From Clostridia bacterium (GTDB lineage Bacteria; Bacillota; Clostridia; TANB77; CAG-465), in contig JAGAIU010000055.1 in assembly GCA_017626395.1 (NCBI GenBank), positions 34,092 through 98,091 of the forward strand: a DNA stretch of 64,000 nt. The letters run 5' to 3'. How positions within the stretch are numbered: position 1 is the stretch's first letter; each line of letters starts with the position of its first letter. A program made the position numbers and the translations under genes. Under the pieces are notes generated by a model. That model made no database searches. It had not been told where the DNA came from and saw nothing but the letters and a program-made list of their open reading frames with translations. Positions 17,436 to 26,434 of the stretch are shown one piece after another.

Positions 17436-19349
17436 CTATCTTCCGCCGCCACCGCCGCCTCCTCCTCCGCCGCCACCGCCGCCAGAGAATCCGCCACCGC
17501 CACCAGAACCTGATGAGCTAGCAGATGCAATTGACGAACTAACCGCGTTAGAGAAGCTACTGCTAAAGTTTGTATGTGTAGCAATATACATAGTTGAATA
17601 TCCTCTTGTATTAAAGTAAGTATCATCGTTAAGTTCAGGATATACAAGTTTTAATTGTTTAATAACTTTATCTGCTATTCCAAATACAGTTGCATAAACT
17701 AAGTATTTTTCCCAAACTACAATAGATGGTAATTCTTTATCTTTAAGTAAAGAAAAATCTTCCATATATTTCTTTAATCCTTGCCATTTATCTATTTCAT
17801 CTACACCTTTTTGTGTAAACACATTTAATTTGTTCATAGCTATTATAGAAAGTACTATATCAATAGCACCAACTATTGCATATGCAATTACAATGTACAA
17901 CATATATGCTGGTAAACTTGCTTCCATTGCTGCAAACATTGGAATACCAAACATTAGAACAAATATTACTGAAAAGATATTAAAAGAAAGTGAGTCTCTT
18001 TTCTTTATTTCGGCTTTATCTTGATAATCATTTTCTTTTAAGAATTTTTTAATTGAGCTTGTTACACCTGTTACTAAACTAGTTACAGCAGATGTATGTC
18101 CTTCAATATATTTTTGTAATTCTTTTATTGTTAATTTTGAATCATCATTAGAACGGCTACCTACTGCTTTAACAACAAAATTGTATATTTTTTCTTCATC
18201 ATCTTTTAAAGGCCCTCTATCTGTTTCTGTTGGATTTAAAGAGATAGAAATTGTTTCTTTTCCCTTTTCATTTTTTTCAACTTCAAACTTAATATATTTC
18301 TTTAAATTAAGATTCATTAAAGTAGCTGAAAAAATTGGTCCTAAATTTATATTAGTAGGTTCAACAGTTTTTGAAATTAATACACTAGCTTCTGCTGGAG
18401 TTGCATCTTCTCTAGGTAAATCTCTAAAATAATCCACATCTATAACAGGTTTTCTTTTAGGTTGTGTATTTTTTAATATTTTAATTACAGAGCTAAGTTG
18501 AAAGAATCCTATAATACCTGCTACTATTGAAGTAACTATTGCTATTACAGTTTGAACAATTCTTCTAAATCTTCTTTTTATATTAGCTTCATTTGCCCAT
18601 TCTGTTTCTTCTTCAATTATTGAGTCTAATACAAATCTATTATCTTTTCTACCAGAATTTTCGATTATATCCTTTGGGAATGTTGATCTTATCTCAACCA
18701 TGTCTCCAGCAAGAATATTTTGTAATTCAAACTCTATTGTTCCTTCTTCATCTACTTCAATAATTCCATTTAAAGAATCAGTATGTCCCCATACCTTTAC
18801 ATCTTCTTTAGCTAGATTTGCACCTTTGAAAGTAACAGTTCCACTTATTTGTTCAATAGGCACTTCAAAGTCATCACCTATTAGCTGCCAATATAGTTCT
18901 GCACAATCACCATGAATTGCGATTGCATCAGTTACAGTATACTCTACTCTATATTTTCTTCTATCAGATTCTCCATACAAATCTACTCCCCAAGCTATTT
19001 CAAAGTCTCCAGAACTATTTTCAAGTCCAAAATAACATTTAGGAGTGACTTTGTACATGTAATTATATATTTCTCTAAAACTTACATTATCTGTTAAATC
19101 TTTTACTTTAACGTCTGTAATTTCTGTAAATTTAGATGAATCCATTATAAAAGTTTTATATAAAGTGCCTGTATCATATATATCTATATCCCATGTTTCA
19201 ACAACATTCATACTACCATCTGAATTTACTGTTATTTCATATTTTAAATCTTGAAGTCTAAGTTCAGAATCAGCAAAAACTTGATTTGAGCTTATTCCTA
19301 TAAACATGAAAAGCAATAAAAACAAAGTAATTTTTATTCTATTTTTCAT
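17436..19349 (-). CDS. DUF2207 membrane protein with poly-glycine C-terminus
   Basis: 637 residues. A signal peptide (1-26, ending NQVFA) precedes an extracytoplasmic DUF2207-type beta domain (about 30-235, opening LRLQDLKYEITVNSDGSMNV). A TM lies at about 270-292, then a cytoplasmic region, and two TMs at about 455-505. The C-terminal tail (about 605-637) is Ser-rich and then almost pure Gly ending in Arg. DUF2207 proteins with such tails are widespread in Firmicutes and of unknown function. The tail is encoded by GGC/GGT/GGA-rich DNA that stands out from its AT-rich surroundings. AAGGAGG precedes the ATG. Confidence 0.8.
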   Translation of the reverse strand: MKNRIKITLFLLLFMFIGISSNQVFADSELRLQDLKYEITVNSDGSMNVVETWDIDIYDTGTLYKTFIMDSSKFTEITDVKVKDLTDNVSFREIYNYMYKVTPKCYFGLENSSGDFEIAWGVDLYGESDRRKYRVEYTVTDAIAIHGDCAELYWQLIGDDFEVPIEQISGTVTFKGANLAKEDVKVWGHTDSLNGIIEVDEEGTIEFELQNILAGDMVEIRSTFPKDIIENSGRKDNRFVLDSIIEEETEWANEANIKRRFRRIVQTVIAIVTSIVAGIIGFFQLSSVIKILKNTQPKRKPVIDVDYFRDLPREDATPAEASVLISKTVEPTNINLGPIFSATLMNLNLKKYIKFEVEKNEKGKETISISLNPTETDRGPLKDDEEKIYNFVVKAVGSRSNDDSKLTIKELQKYIEGHTSAVTSLVTGVTSSIKKFLKENDYQDKAEIKKRDSLSFNIFSVIFVLMFGIPMFAAMEASLPAYMLYIVIAYAIVGAIDIVLSIIAMNKLNVFTQKGVDEIDKWQGLKKYMEDFSLLKDKELPSIVVWEKYLVYATVFGIADKVIKQLKLVYPELNDDTYFNTRGYSTMYIATHTNFSSSFSNAVSSSIASASSSGSGGGGGFSGGGGGGGGGGGGGGR

Positions 19350-19412
19350 ATAATTCCTCCTTAAATTATTTTTATTATATCATAACAAAAATTATAATAA
19401 AATATTATATTA

Positions 19413-19444
19413 GAAAAAAGTGTGATGTTTTATTTCATCACACT
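19413..19444 (-). terminator. Terminator of the PEP-synthase-like gene
   Basis: Stem AGTGTGATG/CATCACACT with an 8-nt loop, followed by TTTTTT on the minus strand. The TGA stop codon (19438-19440) lies within the stem. Confidence 0.8.
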
Positions 19445-21840
19445 TTTACTTCACCAGTATCACCATTTACTATTATATTTTCACCATTTCTAATATTTTT
19501 AGTAGCATCTTTTAAACCAACTACACAAGGAATTCTATTTTCCCTTGCATTTATAGCTAAATGGCAAAGCATTCCACCATATTCAGTTATTATCCCTGCT
19601 AAATCGCTAATATTAATTTTCTTAAATATTTCTTGATTCATATATTTAGTTACCAATATATCTGACCTTCTAAGATTTTTTAAATCTTCTTTACTATTTA
19701 CTATACAAGCTCTTCCACTTATTTTCCCAAAGCTTGCACCAATTCCTTTTAAATTTCTACTATAGTCTATATTTATATATTGCTTCGAACATGGGAAAAT
19801 ATCATTTAAAGGTTGGTAGTTTCTAAATGAATTTAAATATATTCTATTTTTGCTTACCATTTTCTTAATTTGATCTACATTTTCAGAATCGACTGGATTA
19901 ATTATATACTTATATTCTAAATTAAAGATATCTTCTTCACTATCTATTATAAATTTAGATTTATATATTTTACCTAACTCTATCATATATTTTCTTAATA
20001 TATTTTGGGCCATTAAAATTAAATCTTTTAATGAATTTTTTCTTTTTATTAAATCACGTATAAAATCTATATCTTTAAATATTCCTTTTACTTGCGATTT
20101 TTTTGCATTTTCTTTAATTTTATCTAAAGTCATCTCATAAACTTTATTTTGTTGTTTTAATTTTCTTAGCGGATCGAATTTATCATCCAGCTCTAGTATA
20201 TCTCTATACATTTTTATTACCCTAAGAATTTCTTCATCATATGCTTTATATATAATATCTGTTTCGTTAAATGAATGATATCCATATGTATCTATAAAAT
20301 CTGTTAAGAAATCCTTAATTAATGGATTTTCTCTATCTTTTCTATATAGATAATATATTTCTGCATCTAAATTTGATTCAAAGAATTTTAATCTTTTCGC
20401 ATCAGTTCTTATTCTTCTTGATGAATCCCACATATGTAAGGTTGGTCCATTCTCATATTTATCATCTACACCTTCAAAAAGATTTTTAATTTCAGCTTTA
20501 TTTAGTATCCCTTCTAAAGAATCATTTATATTTACTTGATACAAGAAATTTATATAACTTTGCCATGTATATATACTTTTTATATCATATAACATATTAA
20601 TTGCTTTAATTAGGTTATCCATTAGTTGTTTTTCATTTTCCAATGTATTTAATTCTTGCCTTAAAGTACTTATTTCTTGAAGTTTAGCTGTTCTAAATTC
20701 TTCTATATTAACAAGTTGCTTTTTAACTAAATCCATTACATTTTTCTTTGCAAAAATGTTAATTTTCTTCTTACTACTTAAATTTTCCTTTCCATTATCT
20801 AAATAATCTATTTTAACATCAAGTAGCTCATCTATATTTCTTTCAACATATCCAGGTACATTTTCTAATACTTTCTTTAACAATGTTAAATTCCAATATA
20901 TTCTAGAAAATTTAAAATCTACAATAGGCTTTAATATTTCAGTATCATTCATTATTTTTAAAGCTTTTATAAAACTAATGGTTGTTGTATTGTATACTTT
21001 TTCATCTAACGACCACATAAATCTAGACTCTATTGGTGTGGTATTTGTAAATCTATGATATACATCCTTGTTTTCTACTCTAGTGATTGGTCTTATTTGA
21101 AATATGTATAATTTTGAGTCATACACTCCAAATTCAACATCTATTGGAAATCCCACTTCTTGTTGTAAATTTAAAGATATATTAATTATTCTTTTTATTG
21201 AAGTTTCGCCAAGTAAATTTATTTTAGGTTCTTCAATATATTTTTCTTCTACCCAATCGTATACAATTCTTTCTGGAACAGCTTTTCCGGTTACAACTTC
21301 TCCTGCTCCTTTAGAAAATTCAACTACTATTTGAGTATCTTTTCCGTTAGTTGGATTAACTGTAAATAGTATTCCACTAACGTTACTTTCTATCATTTCT
21401 TGAACAATTACGTTCATTTCTATCTTACTTATATCTATTTTATTCTTTCTATAAAATTGTAAATTATCTTGACTATATAATGACAAGAAACAACTTTTAA
21501 TTTTATCTTTTATACATTCTTTATCTGCTACTACATTTAAGAAGGTAACAAATCTACCCGCAAGAGATATGTTTCTACAATCCTCTATATTTGCACTACT
21601 TCTTATTGCATATTGTTTATCTTTAGGAAGAATAGATAATATTCTATCTACCAACTCATCTGGTATTTCTATTTTATCTATTGTTTCAAAATTTAATTTT
21701 TGTAGTTTTATAATATTTTTAAATTCTTCAAAATCGATTACTACACCTAAAGGTATATTATATCCTTTAGATTTTAGAATAGATAAATATTTAGCTTTAT
21801 TTCCACAGTTCTCTATAACTTTATCTCCTAATTTATACAT
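19438..21840 (-). CDS. PEP synthase/rifampin-phosphotransferase-like dikinase
   Basis: 800 residues. An N-terminal ATP-grasp pyruvate/PEP-binding-type domain (about 10-265) has AIRSSANIEDCRNISLAG and NVIVQEMI...VSGILFTVNP and ends in the conserved EFGVYDSKLYIFQIRPITR-like segment. A large helical middle domain (about 280-700) follows. The C-terminal swivelling phosphohistidine domain (about 710-800) contains GGMLCHLAINAREN with the catalytic His. This order, with the His domain last, resembles rifampin phosphotransferases and not PpsA, which has a further PEP-binding barrel. The substrate is unknown and resistance should not be assumed. The gene is alone, with its own GGAGATGA site and terminator. 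Confidence 0.7.
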   Translation of the reverse strand: MYKLGDKVIENCGNKAKYLSILKSKGYNIPLGVVIDFEEFKNIIKLQKLNFETIDKIEIPDELVDRILSILPKDKQYAIRSSANIEDCRNISLAGRFVTFLNVVADKECIKDKIKSCFLSLYSQDNLQFYRKNKIDISKIEMNVIVQEMIESNVSGILFTVNPTNGKDTQIVVEFSKGAGEVVTGKAVPERIVYDWVEEKYIEEPKINLLGETSIKRIINISLNLQQEVGFPIDVEFGVYDSKLYIFQIRPITRVENKDVYHRFTNTTPIESRFMWSLDEKVYNTTTISFIKALKIMNDTEILKPIVDFKFSRIYWNLTLLKKVLENVPGYVERNIDELLDVKIDYLDNGKENLSSKKKINIFAKKNVMDLVKKQLVNIEEFRTAKLQEISTLRQELNTLENEKQLMDNLIKAINMLYDIKSIYTWQSYINFLYQVNINDSLEGILNKAEIKNLFEGVDDKYENGPTLHMWDSSRRIRTDAKRLKFFESNLDAEIYYLYRKDRENPLIKDFLTDFIDTYGYHSFNETDIIYKAYDEEILRVIKMYRDILELDDKFDPLRKLKQQNKVYEMTLDKIKENAKKSQVKGIFKDIDFIRDLIKRKNSLKDLILMAQNILRKYMIELGKIYKSKFIIDSEEDIFNLEYKYIINPVDSENVDQIKKMVSKNRIYLNSFRNYQPLNDIFPCSKQYINIDYSRNLKGIGASFGKISGRACIVNSKEDLKNLRRSDILVTKYMNQEIFKKINISDLAGIITEYGGMLCHLAINARENRIPCVVGLKDATKNIRNGENIIVNGDTGEVKV

Positions 21841-21943
21841 AGCATCATCTCCATTTTTATTACGATTATAAAGAATTTAATCTTAAGACATTTTCCTATA
21901 TTTTACCATACAATTCAAGTTATCTCAAGGTGAAAGGCAAAAT

Positions 21944-21976
21944 AAAAAAACTTGAAATTTATTTTTCAAGTTTTCA
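21944..21976 (-). terminator. Terminator of the gene at 21983-22585
   Basis: 11-bp stem AAAACTTGAAA/TTTCAAGTTTT (21947-21957 with 21964-21974), preceded and followed by A/T tracts that give a T run on the minus strand. Confidence 0.75.
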
Positions 21977-21982
21977 AAAAAA

Positions 21983-22585
21983 TTATATAGCGTATTGTCT
22001 TTCTTGTATAGAGTTTGGAACATGTATTCCTCTTTCTATAAATTTATCAATTTCGCTATCTACAAATGTTTGCGCATAATCATTTACCACACCATATGGT
22101 TGATTTTTACTATATGATGTCATACTATATATTTCTCTATATGCTTGATTTATTGTAGCTTCTTCACCACTTTCAATTGCTCCATATAATTTAACAAATT
22201 TTCTATCAAGTAAAGTTCTATCTACAAAACTTTTAGCATATCTATTTACTCTTCTATTAGATGTTTGTTGCTCATTATTTATATATCCTGCCATTCCCAT
22301 AACTTCATTAGATAATTGTTGTAATCTTGCATTATCATTATCTTTTTTTGCTTCTGTTACTTTTCTATTGTGTTCATCATAAGATAGTTTATCCATGTAA
22401 TCTTTTATATACACATTAAAGTTATCTTCTGTAGATTCTGAGGTATAGCCAGCTAATGTTCTTAACATATGATTTTTTAAACAAACTTTAGCTTTATTTT
22501 CAACTTTTACTGTGTCTTTTATTACATCTAATACTCCTAAATACTCGCGCATCTTCTGTTCATCTACTGCTTTTTCATTCTCCAT
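21983..22585 (-). CDS. Uncharacterised soluble helical protein
   Basis: 200 residues with no signal peptide or membrane segment. It is highly charged and predicted helical throughout, with a coiled-coil-like stretch at about 70-105 (HNRKVTEAKKDNDNARLQQL). I recognise no family. It lies between the germination operon and the dikinase-like gene, with its own promoter and terminator, so it need not belong to either. GGGGGATG precedes the ATG. Confidence 0.6.
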   Translation of the reverse strand: MENEKAVDEQKMREYLGVLDVIKDTVKVENKAKVCLKNHMLRTLAGYTSESTEDNFNVYIKDYMDKLSYDEHNRKVTEAKKDNDNARLQQLSNEVMGMAGYINNEQQTSNRRVNRYAKSFVDRTLLDRKFVKLYGAIESGEEATINQAYREIYSMTSYSKNQPYGVVNDYAQTFVDSEIDKFIERGIHVPNSIQERQYAI

Positions 22586-22649
22586 TTAATTTGCATCCCC
22601 CAATATTTATTAAAAAAATTAGCCTTTTTTGTTAAAAAGTACATTTTTA

Positions 22650-22678
22650 ATTATAGCATTTTTTTCTTGGTATTGCAA
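22650..22678 (-). promoter_or_regulatory. Promoter of the gene at 21983-22585
   Basis: Minus strand: TTGCAA (22673-22678), 17 bp, TATAAT (22650-22655), about 65 bp before the start codon. Confidence 0.6.
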
Positions 22679-22705
22679 CATTTTTTAAAATTTTATTTAA
22701 AGAAT

Positions 22706-23800
22706 TTACGCATTTGATTTGCTTTTTTGAAGCATTTTAAAAAACACCAACAGTATTGGTATTAAGATACAAATTCCAATCACCCATACAAAATATTTTC
22801 TAACATATTCTAAAAATGTTATTGTATTATTAAAAAATATATCTGTTATTACTATTTGCACTATCCCTACTAAAATAGAATAGTAATTTTTAAATTTAGT
22901 TTTGGGTATTAATTTAATTAGAAAATAAAATAACAAACTTAATAATCCAAAGTTATTAAAGAAATATTGCATTGCTAATATATTTTCTATTCTTTCTAAA
23001 ATATTAAATAAACTAAATTGTTTTAGTGCTATATATTCTGGAAATCTAAATATCTCTATATATTCCATTCCAAGTGTTAATATAGTGCCAATTATTATTG
23101 CAATTACACATACATTTGAAAGTATAAATAATTTTAAAATGTTCTTATTTAGCCTCTCACTATCTTTAATATTCTTTTTTGATGTTATTAATAACATACT
23201 AAGCGGCAATGATGATAAAATAAAATACGTTAATATATTCTTTGACATAGATGCTTTTGAGGTGTTCAATAATGGCTCTATATTTCCAATTTCAAAAGAA
23301 TCTGTTATTCCAATAAAGCAAAAAATAATTAAGCCTAAAGAAATTAAAGATAATATCTGATTTCCTTTAATTATTGTAGGAAGTTCTTTAGTTGCAACAT
23401 AAACTATCGGAAGTAAAACTAATGCTTTTAAGTAATTTATTGAAGTTTCTGGTAAATATTCTGTATTAAAAAAATCTGCTAAACTATATAATATTACAGT
23501 TGCAACTATAAAAAATCCTATCCATAATACAATATTTAATATATTCCCAAAAGTTTTTCCAAACACACTCTTATTTAGTTCAAAAAGGTCTTCTTTTTCA
23601 TTTTTATTGATAATCCATTTAGTTATACTAAAAAGAGCAAAACTTAAAACAAATCCAATTATGGCAGAAATTAAAGTATCATTTTTTCCCTCGTTATACA
23701 TCAAATGAGTTCCTTCTCCTATAAATAAAGCTAGAAAGCTGGTAAAGATTACAAAACTATATGTTAAACTGTAGATTTTTTTAGAATCGTTTTCTACCAT
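22706..23800 (-). CDS. Spore germinant receptor B subunit (GerAB/GerKB permease)
   Basis: 364 residues with ten predicted membrane segments and the spore-germination permease (APC-superfamily, PF03845) layout. It opens with a short polar N-terminus and a TM1 containing FIGEGTHL. It is the inner-membrane receptor subunit thought to bind the germinant in the spore. It is the last gene of the ger operon and its start overlaps the end of the C-subunit gene by 7 bp. The GGAGG ribosome site encodes the Gly-Gly near the C-terminus of the upstream protein. The ligand is unknown. Confidence 0.85.
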   Translation of the reverse strand: MVENDSKKIYSLTYSFVIFTSFLALFIGEGTHLMYNEGKNDTLISAIIGFVLSFALFSITKWIINKNEKEDLFELNKSVFGKTFGNILNIVLWIGFFIVATVILYSLADFFNTEYLPETSINYLKALVLLPIVYVATKELPTIIKGNQILSLISLGLIIFCFIGITDSFEIGNIEPLLNTSKASMSKNILTYFILSSLPLSMLLITSKKNIKDSERLNKNILKLFILSNVCVIAIIIGTILTLGMEYIEIFRFPEYIALKQFSLFNILERIENILAMQYFFNNFGLLSLLFYFLIKLIPKTKFKNYYSILVGIVQIVITDIFFNNTITFLEYVRKYFVWVIGICILIPILLVFFKMLQKSKSNA

Positions 23801-24861
23801 TTTTTTATAACGCCTCCTTGATTTTGAATTTTCACCTCAGCTTCTACTGATATATTTACCTTATTTAAATAGTCTTCTTCATTAAATAAAGGACTTTTCT
23901 TTCTATATAACAAGTTTCCTATTCCAATTAAATCTGCATTATATTCAGTTTTTAATTTATCAGTAAAAGTAACAATATAGCTTTCAATTTTTTCTTCTAA
24001 TATTCCTTGTACTTTTAAAGTATCTTGTGCAGTTTTAATAGATATATTTTTTCCCGTCTCAGATATATTAGCTTTTACTTCTACTTTAATTTTTACATCT
24101 TTTTCATTTTCTAAACTCATATCTGTTTTACATGATATAATTTCAGAAACTACTAAGTCTTCATTCTCACCTTCTGTGATAATTGTATTTTCAATATTAT
24201 TATTTAATATATTACAAACGATACTATAATCATCACTTAAAAATCCTATCATACTCCAATCTTTAAAGAATGCCATATCGTCTATCTTTATTTTTCCGTC
24301 AACAATCTTACATGAATTTACAAGTATATCTCTACCAGGTCTTAACATATCTTTTATATTATCGTTAAGAGTTTTTGTGTTACTATTTCCTCTATATCTA
24401 GTTGAGGATATTAACATCTCCTTCATATTTATTTCTTCTTCATTAATCGTTTTTATTATATCTTTTGAATCACTTTGATTTGCTATAAATAAATAGAAAT
24501 TATTACTTCCTTCGTTATCTCGTATAAAGAAATCTAACGTCTCCATAAATTTTTCTTTAGCTATTTTTTCAGACAAAATTAGAGTTTCCATATGTGCAAG
24601 ATATAATTTTTTAGGAGCTTTATCTACAATAAGTCTTACTGTTTCTTGTACAGACTCTGCTCCAGCTTCATATATTATTCCTTTATCCGTACTTTCTTTT
24701 TCACTAGTATCTGAAACGATTGCATATATCTTATATGTTCCATCTTCTGTTATATCTATTCCCATTGCTTTTACTATCGCTAAATCATTTAATTCTCTTA
24801 AATTTTGTAATCCATTAAAAGCAACAACTATTATTATTAACGCTATTAAATATTTTCTCAT
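23794..24861 (-). CDS. Spore germinant receptor C subunit (GerAC/GerKC), without lipobox cysteine
   Basis: 355 residues. After a hydrophobic N-terminal segment (about 4-16) comes LRELNDLAIVKAMGID, the hallmark just after the lipidation site in GerC proteins. In the family this is preceded by a lipobox such as TGCW, with the modified Cys four or five residues before RELND. Here the sequence is FNGLQNLRELND, and no Cys is present in the first 35 residues. The protein would therefore be held by an uncleaved N-terminal helix, not by lipid. The rest (about 40-350) matches the three-domain C-subunit layout. Start: AGGTGATCAG ATG, 4 bp after the A-subunit gene. Confidence 0.82.
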   Translation of the reverse strand: MRKYLIALIIIVVAFNGLQNLRELNDLAIVKAMGIDITEDGTYKIYAIVSDTSEKESTDKGIIYEAGAESVQETVRLIVDKAPKKLYLAHMETLILSEKIAKEKFMETLDFFIRDNEGSNNFYLFIANQSDSKDIIKTINEEEINMKEMLISSTRYRGNSNTKTLNDNIKDMLRPGRDILVNSCKIVDGKIKIDDMAFFKDWSMIGFLSDDYSIVCNILNNNIENTIITEGENEDLVVSEIISCKTDMSLENEKDVKIKVEVKANISETGKNISIKTAQDTLKVQGILEEKIESYIVTFTDKLKTEYNADLIGIGNLLYRKKSPLFNEEDYLNKVNISVEAEVKIQNQGGVIKKW

Positions 24862-24865
24862 CTGA

Positions 24866-26353
24866 TCACCTACTTTTAGTTAAATTATTAGTAAGGATTT
24901 TTTGTCTTGTTTTATCTTTAGATATATTCATTCTCCCAAATAAATTCTTTTTAGCTTCTGTTAGATTAAATGGTGCTATTGGATAAGTAAAAGGCTTGCT
25001 ATAACTTTTAGTATCAACTAAACTTATAATAAGTAAAATAGAAGCTATACCTATTCCTATTATTCCACATAGACTTGAAAATAGCATAAATATTATTCGC
25101 CATTTTCTTAAAGCATTTAACATATTTATATCCGAAAACATAAGTCCAGATATTGTAGTAATTGCTACTACTATAATCATAATTGGCGATACTATTCCAG
25201 CACTTACAGCTGCATCTCCAAGTATTAAAGCACCGACTATTGATAATGTATTCCCCGTTACTTTATTTGCTCTTAAATCACTTTCTTTTAAAATTTCAAA
25301 AGCAAATATCATAAAAAGAGCTTCTATAAAAGCCGGAAAAGGGACACCTTCACGTTGAGCCGTAAAGGATCTTAAAAGTTGGCTTGGAATAGATTCTTGG
25401 TTAAATGTTGTTATTGCTAAATATAAAGCCGGAGTCATAATTGTAATAGCTAAAGAAATATATCTTACTATTTTAGTTATAGTAACATTTTTAGATTTTT
25501 GGTATAAATCATCAACATTATTTATATGATCTTCAAAAAAAGCAGGTAGTATTAAAGCAAAAGGACTATTATCTACAAGTACTACTATTCTTCCTTGCAA
25601 TAAATAATATGATACAATATCTGGCCTTTGAGTATTTATCGATATTGGGAAATCTGAATCGTTTTCTTCCTCTATAAACTCTTGAATATAATTTACATCT
25701 AGTATTCCATCTATATCTATATTTTGTATTTTGTTTTCCACATATTTAACAAGGTCTTTTTTAGCAATATCTGATACATACATTAAAGCTACTTTTGTTT
25801 TAGTTTTTCTTCCGACTTGTTGTTCCTTATATACCAAATCTTCACTTTTAATTCTATTACGTATTAACCCTACATTCTTCATAATGTTTTCAACAAAAGA
25901 ATCTTTTGAGCCTCTAATAGAATTTTCACTAGAAGGTTCACTTATACTTCTTGTAAGAGATGCTTTAACTTCAACGGCATACACCGACAAATCATATATT
26001 ATAATTGCAAAGCCAGAAAAAATATATTTAAAAATATCTTCTTTATCTATATCTAATTTCTTTATTTTATTGATTGAAAGCATATCTTCAAAATGGATTT
26101 TATCTTTATTTTCACCTAACTTTTTTAATATTTTCTCTTCTAAACTTATATCTTCTTCCTGCTCATCTTCTTTTCCATTATTTTTTATACATTCAACAAT
26201 ACTTCTAATAACAAAATTTGAAAGAAGATTAGAATCTGTCATAGCATCACTTGAAATTAAATATATTTTTTCTCCTTCAATTTCAAGCTGTCTAAAATAT
26301 ACATCATCTAATTCTTCACACCTACTTTTTATATATTCTAAAATATTATTCAT
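24866..26353 (-). CDS. Spore germinant receptor A subunit (GerAA/GerKA)
   Basis: 495 residues. A large hydrophilic N-terminal domain (about 1-285) is followed by about five membrane segments. The conserved family segment LLRSFTAQREGVPFPAFIEAL (about 325-346) and DAAVSAGIVSPIMIIVVA are present. It forms the germinant receptor with B and C subunits in the inner membrane of the spore and triggers ion release on germinant binding. The operon order A-C-B differs from the A-B-C order of B. subtilis gerA. AGGAGAATTTAAC precedes the ATG. The operon supports the organism being an endospore former. Confidence 0.9.
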   Translation of the reverse strand: MNNILEYIKSRCEELDDVYFRQLEIEGEKIYLISSDAMTDSNLLSNFVIRSIVECIKNNGKEDEQEEDISLEEKILKKLGENKDKIHFEDMLSINKIKKLDIDKEDIFKYIFSGFAIIIYDLSVYAVEVKASLTRSISEPSSENSIRGSKDSFVENIMKNVGLIRNRIKSEDLVYKEQQVGRKTKTKVALMYVSDIAKKDLVKYVENKIQNIDIDGILDVNYIQEFIEEENDSDFPISINTQRPDIVSYYLLQGRIVVLVDNSPFALILPAFFEDHINNVDDLYQKSKNVTITKIVRYISLAITIMTPALYLAITTFNQESIPSQLLRSFTAQREGVPFPAFIEALFMIFAFEILKESDLRANKVTGNTLSIVGALILGDAAVSAGIVSPIMIIVVAITTISGLMFSDINMLNALRKWRIIFMLFSSLCGIIGIGIASILLIISLVDTKSYSKPFTYPIAPFNLTEAKKNLFGRMNISKDKTRQKILTNNLTKSR

Positions 26354-26371
26354 GTTAAATTCTCCTAATAT

Positions 26372-26400
26372 TGTTATGAGCTTTTGAAGTATTTTTATAC
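26372..26400 (-). promoter_or_regulatory. Candidate sigma-G-type promoter of the ger operon
   Basis: Minus strand: GTATA (26396-26400), 17 bp, CATAACA (26372-26378). This fits the Bacillus SigG consensus GHATR-17/18-CATRMTA with one mismatch, and sits 19 bp before the start codon. Expression in the forespore would be expected for a germinant receptor. Confidence 0.45.
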
Positions 26401-26434
26401 AAAAAATAACTTAGATAAAAAAATCTAAGTTATT
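26398..26434 (-). terminator. Terminator of the SDR gene
   Basis: 12-bp stem AATAACTTAGAT/ATCTAAGTTATT (26405-26416 with 26423-26434) with a 6-nt A loop, then a T tract on the minus strand. It ends exactly where the candidate ger promoter begins. Confidence 0.8.

Noticed and set aside
17428..17619. Plus-strand frame encoding a poly-proline peptide
   Set aside because: It is the antisense shadow of the poly-glycine tail of the DUF2207 gene and has no ribosome site.
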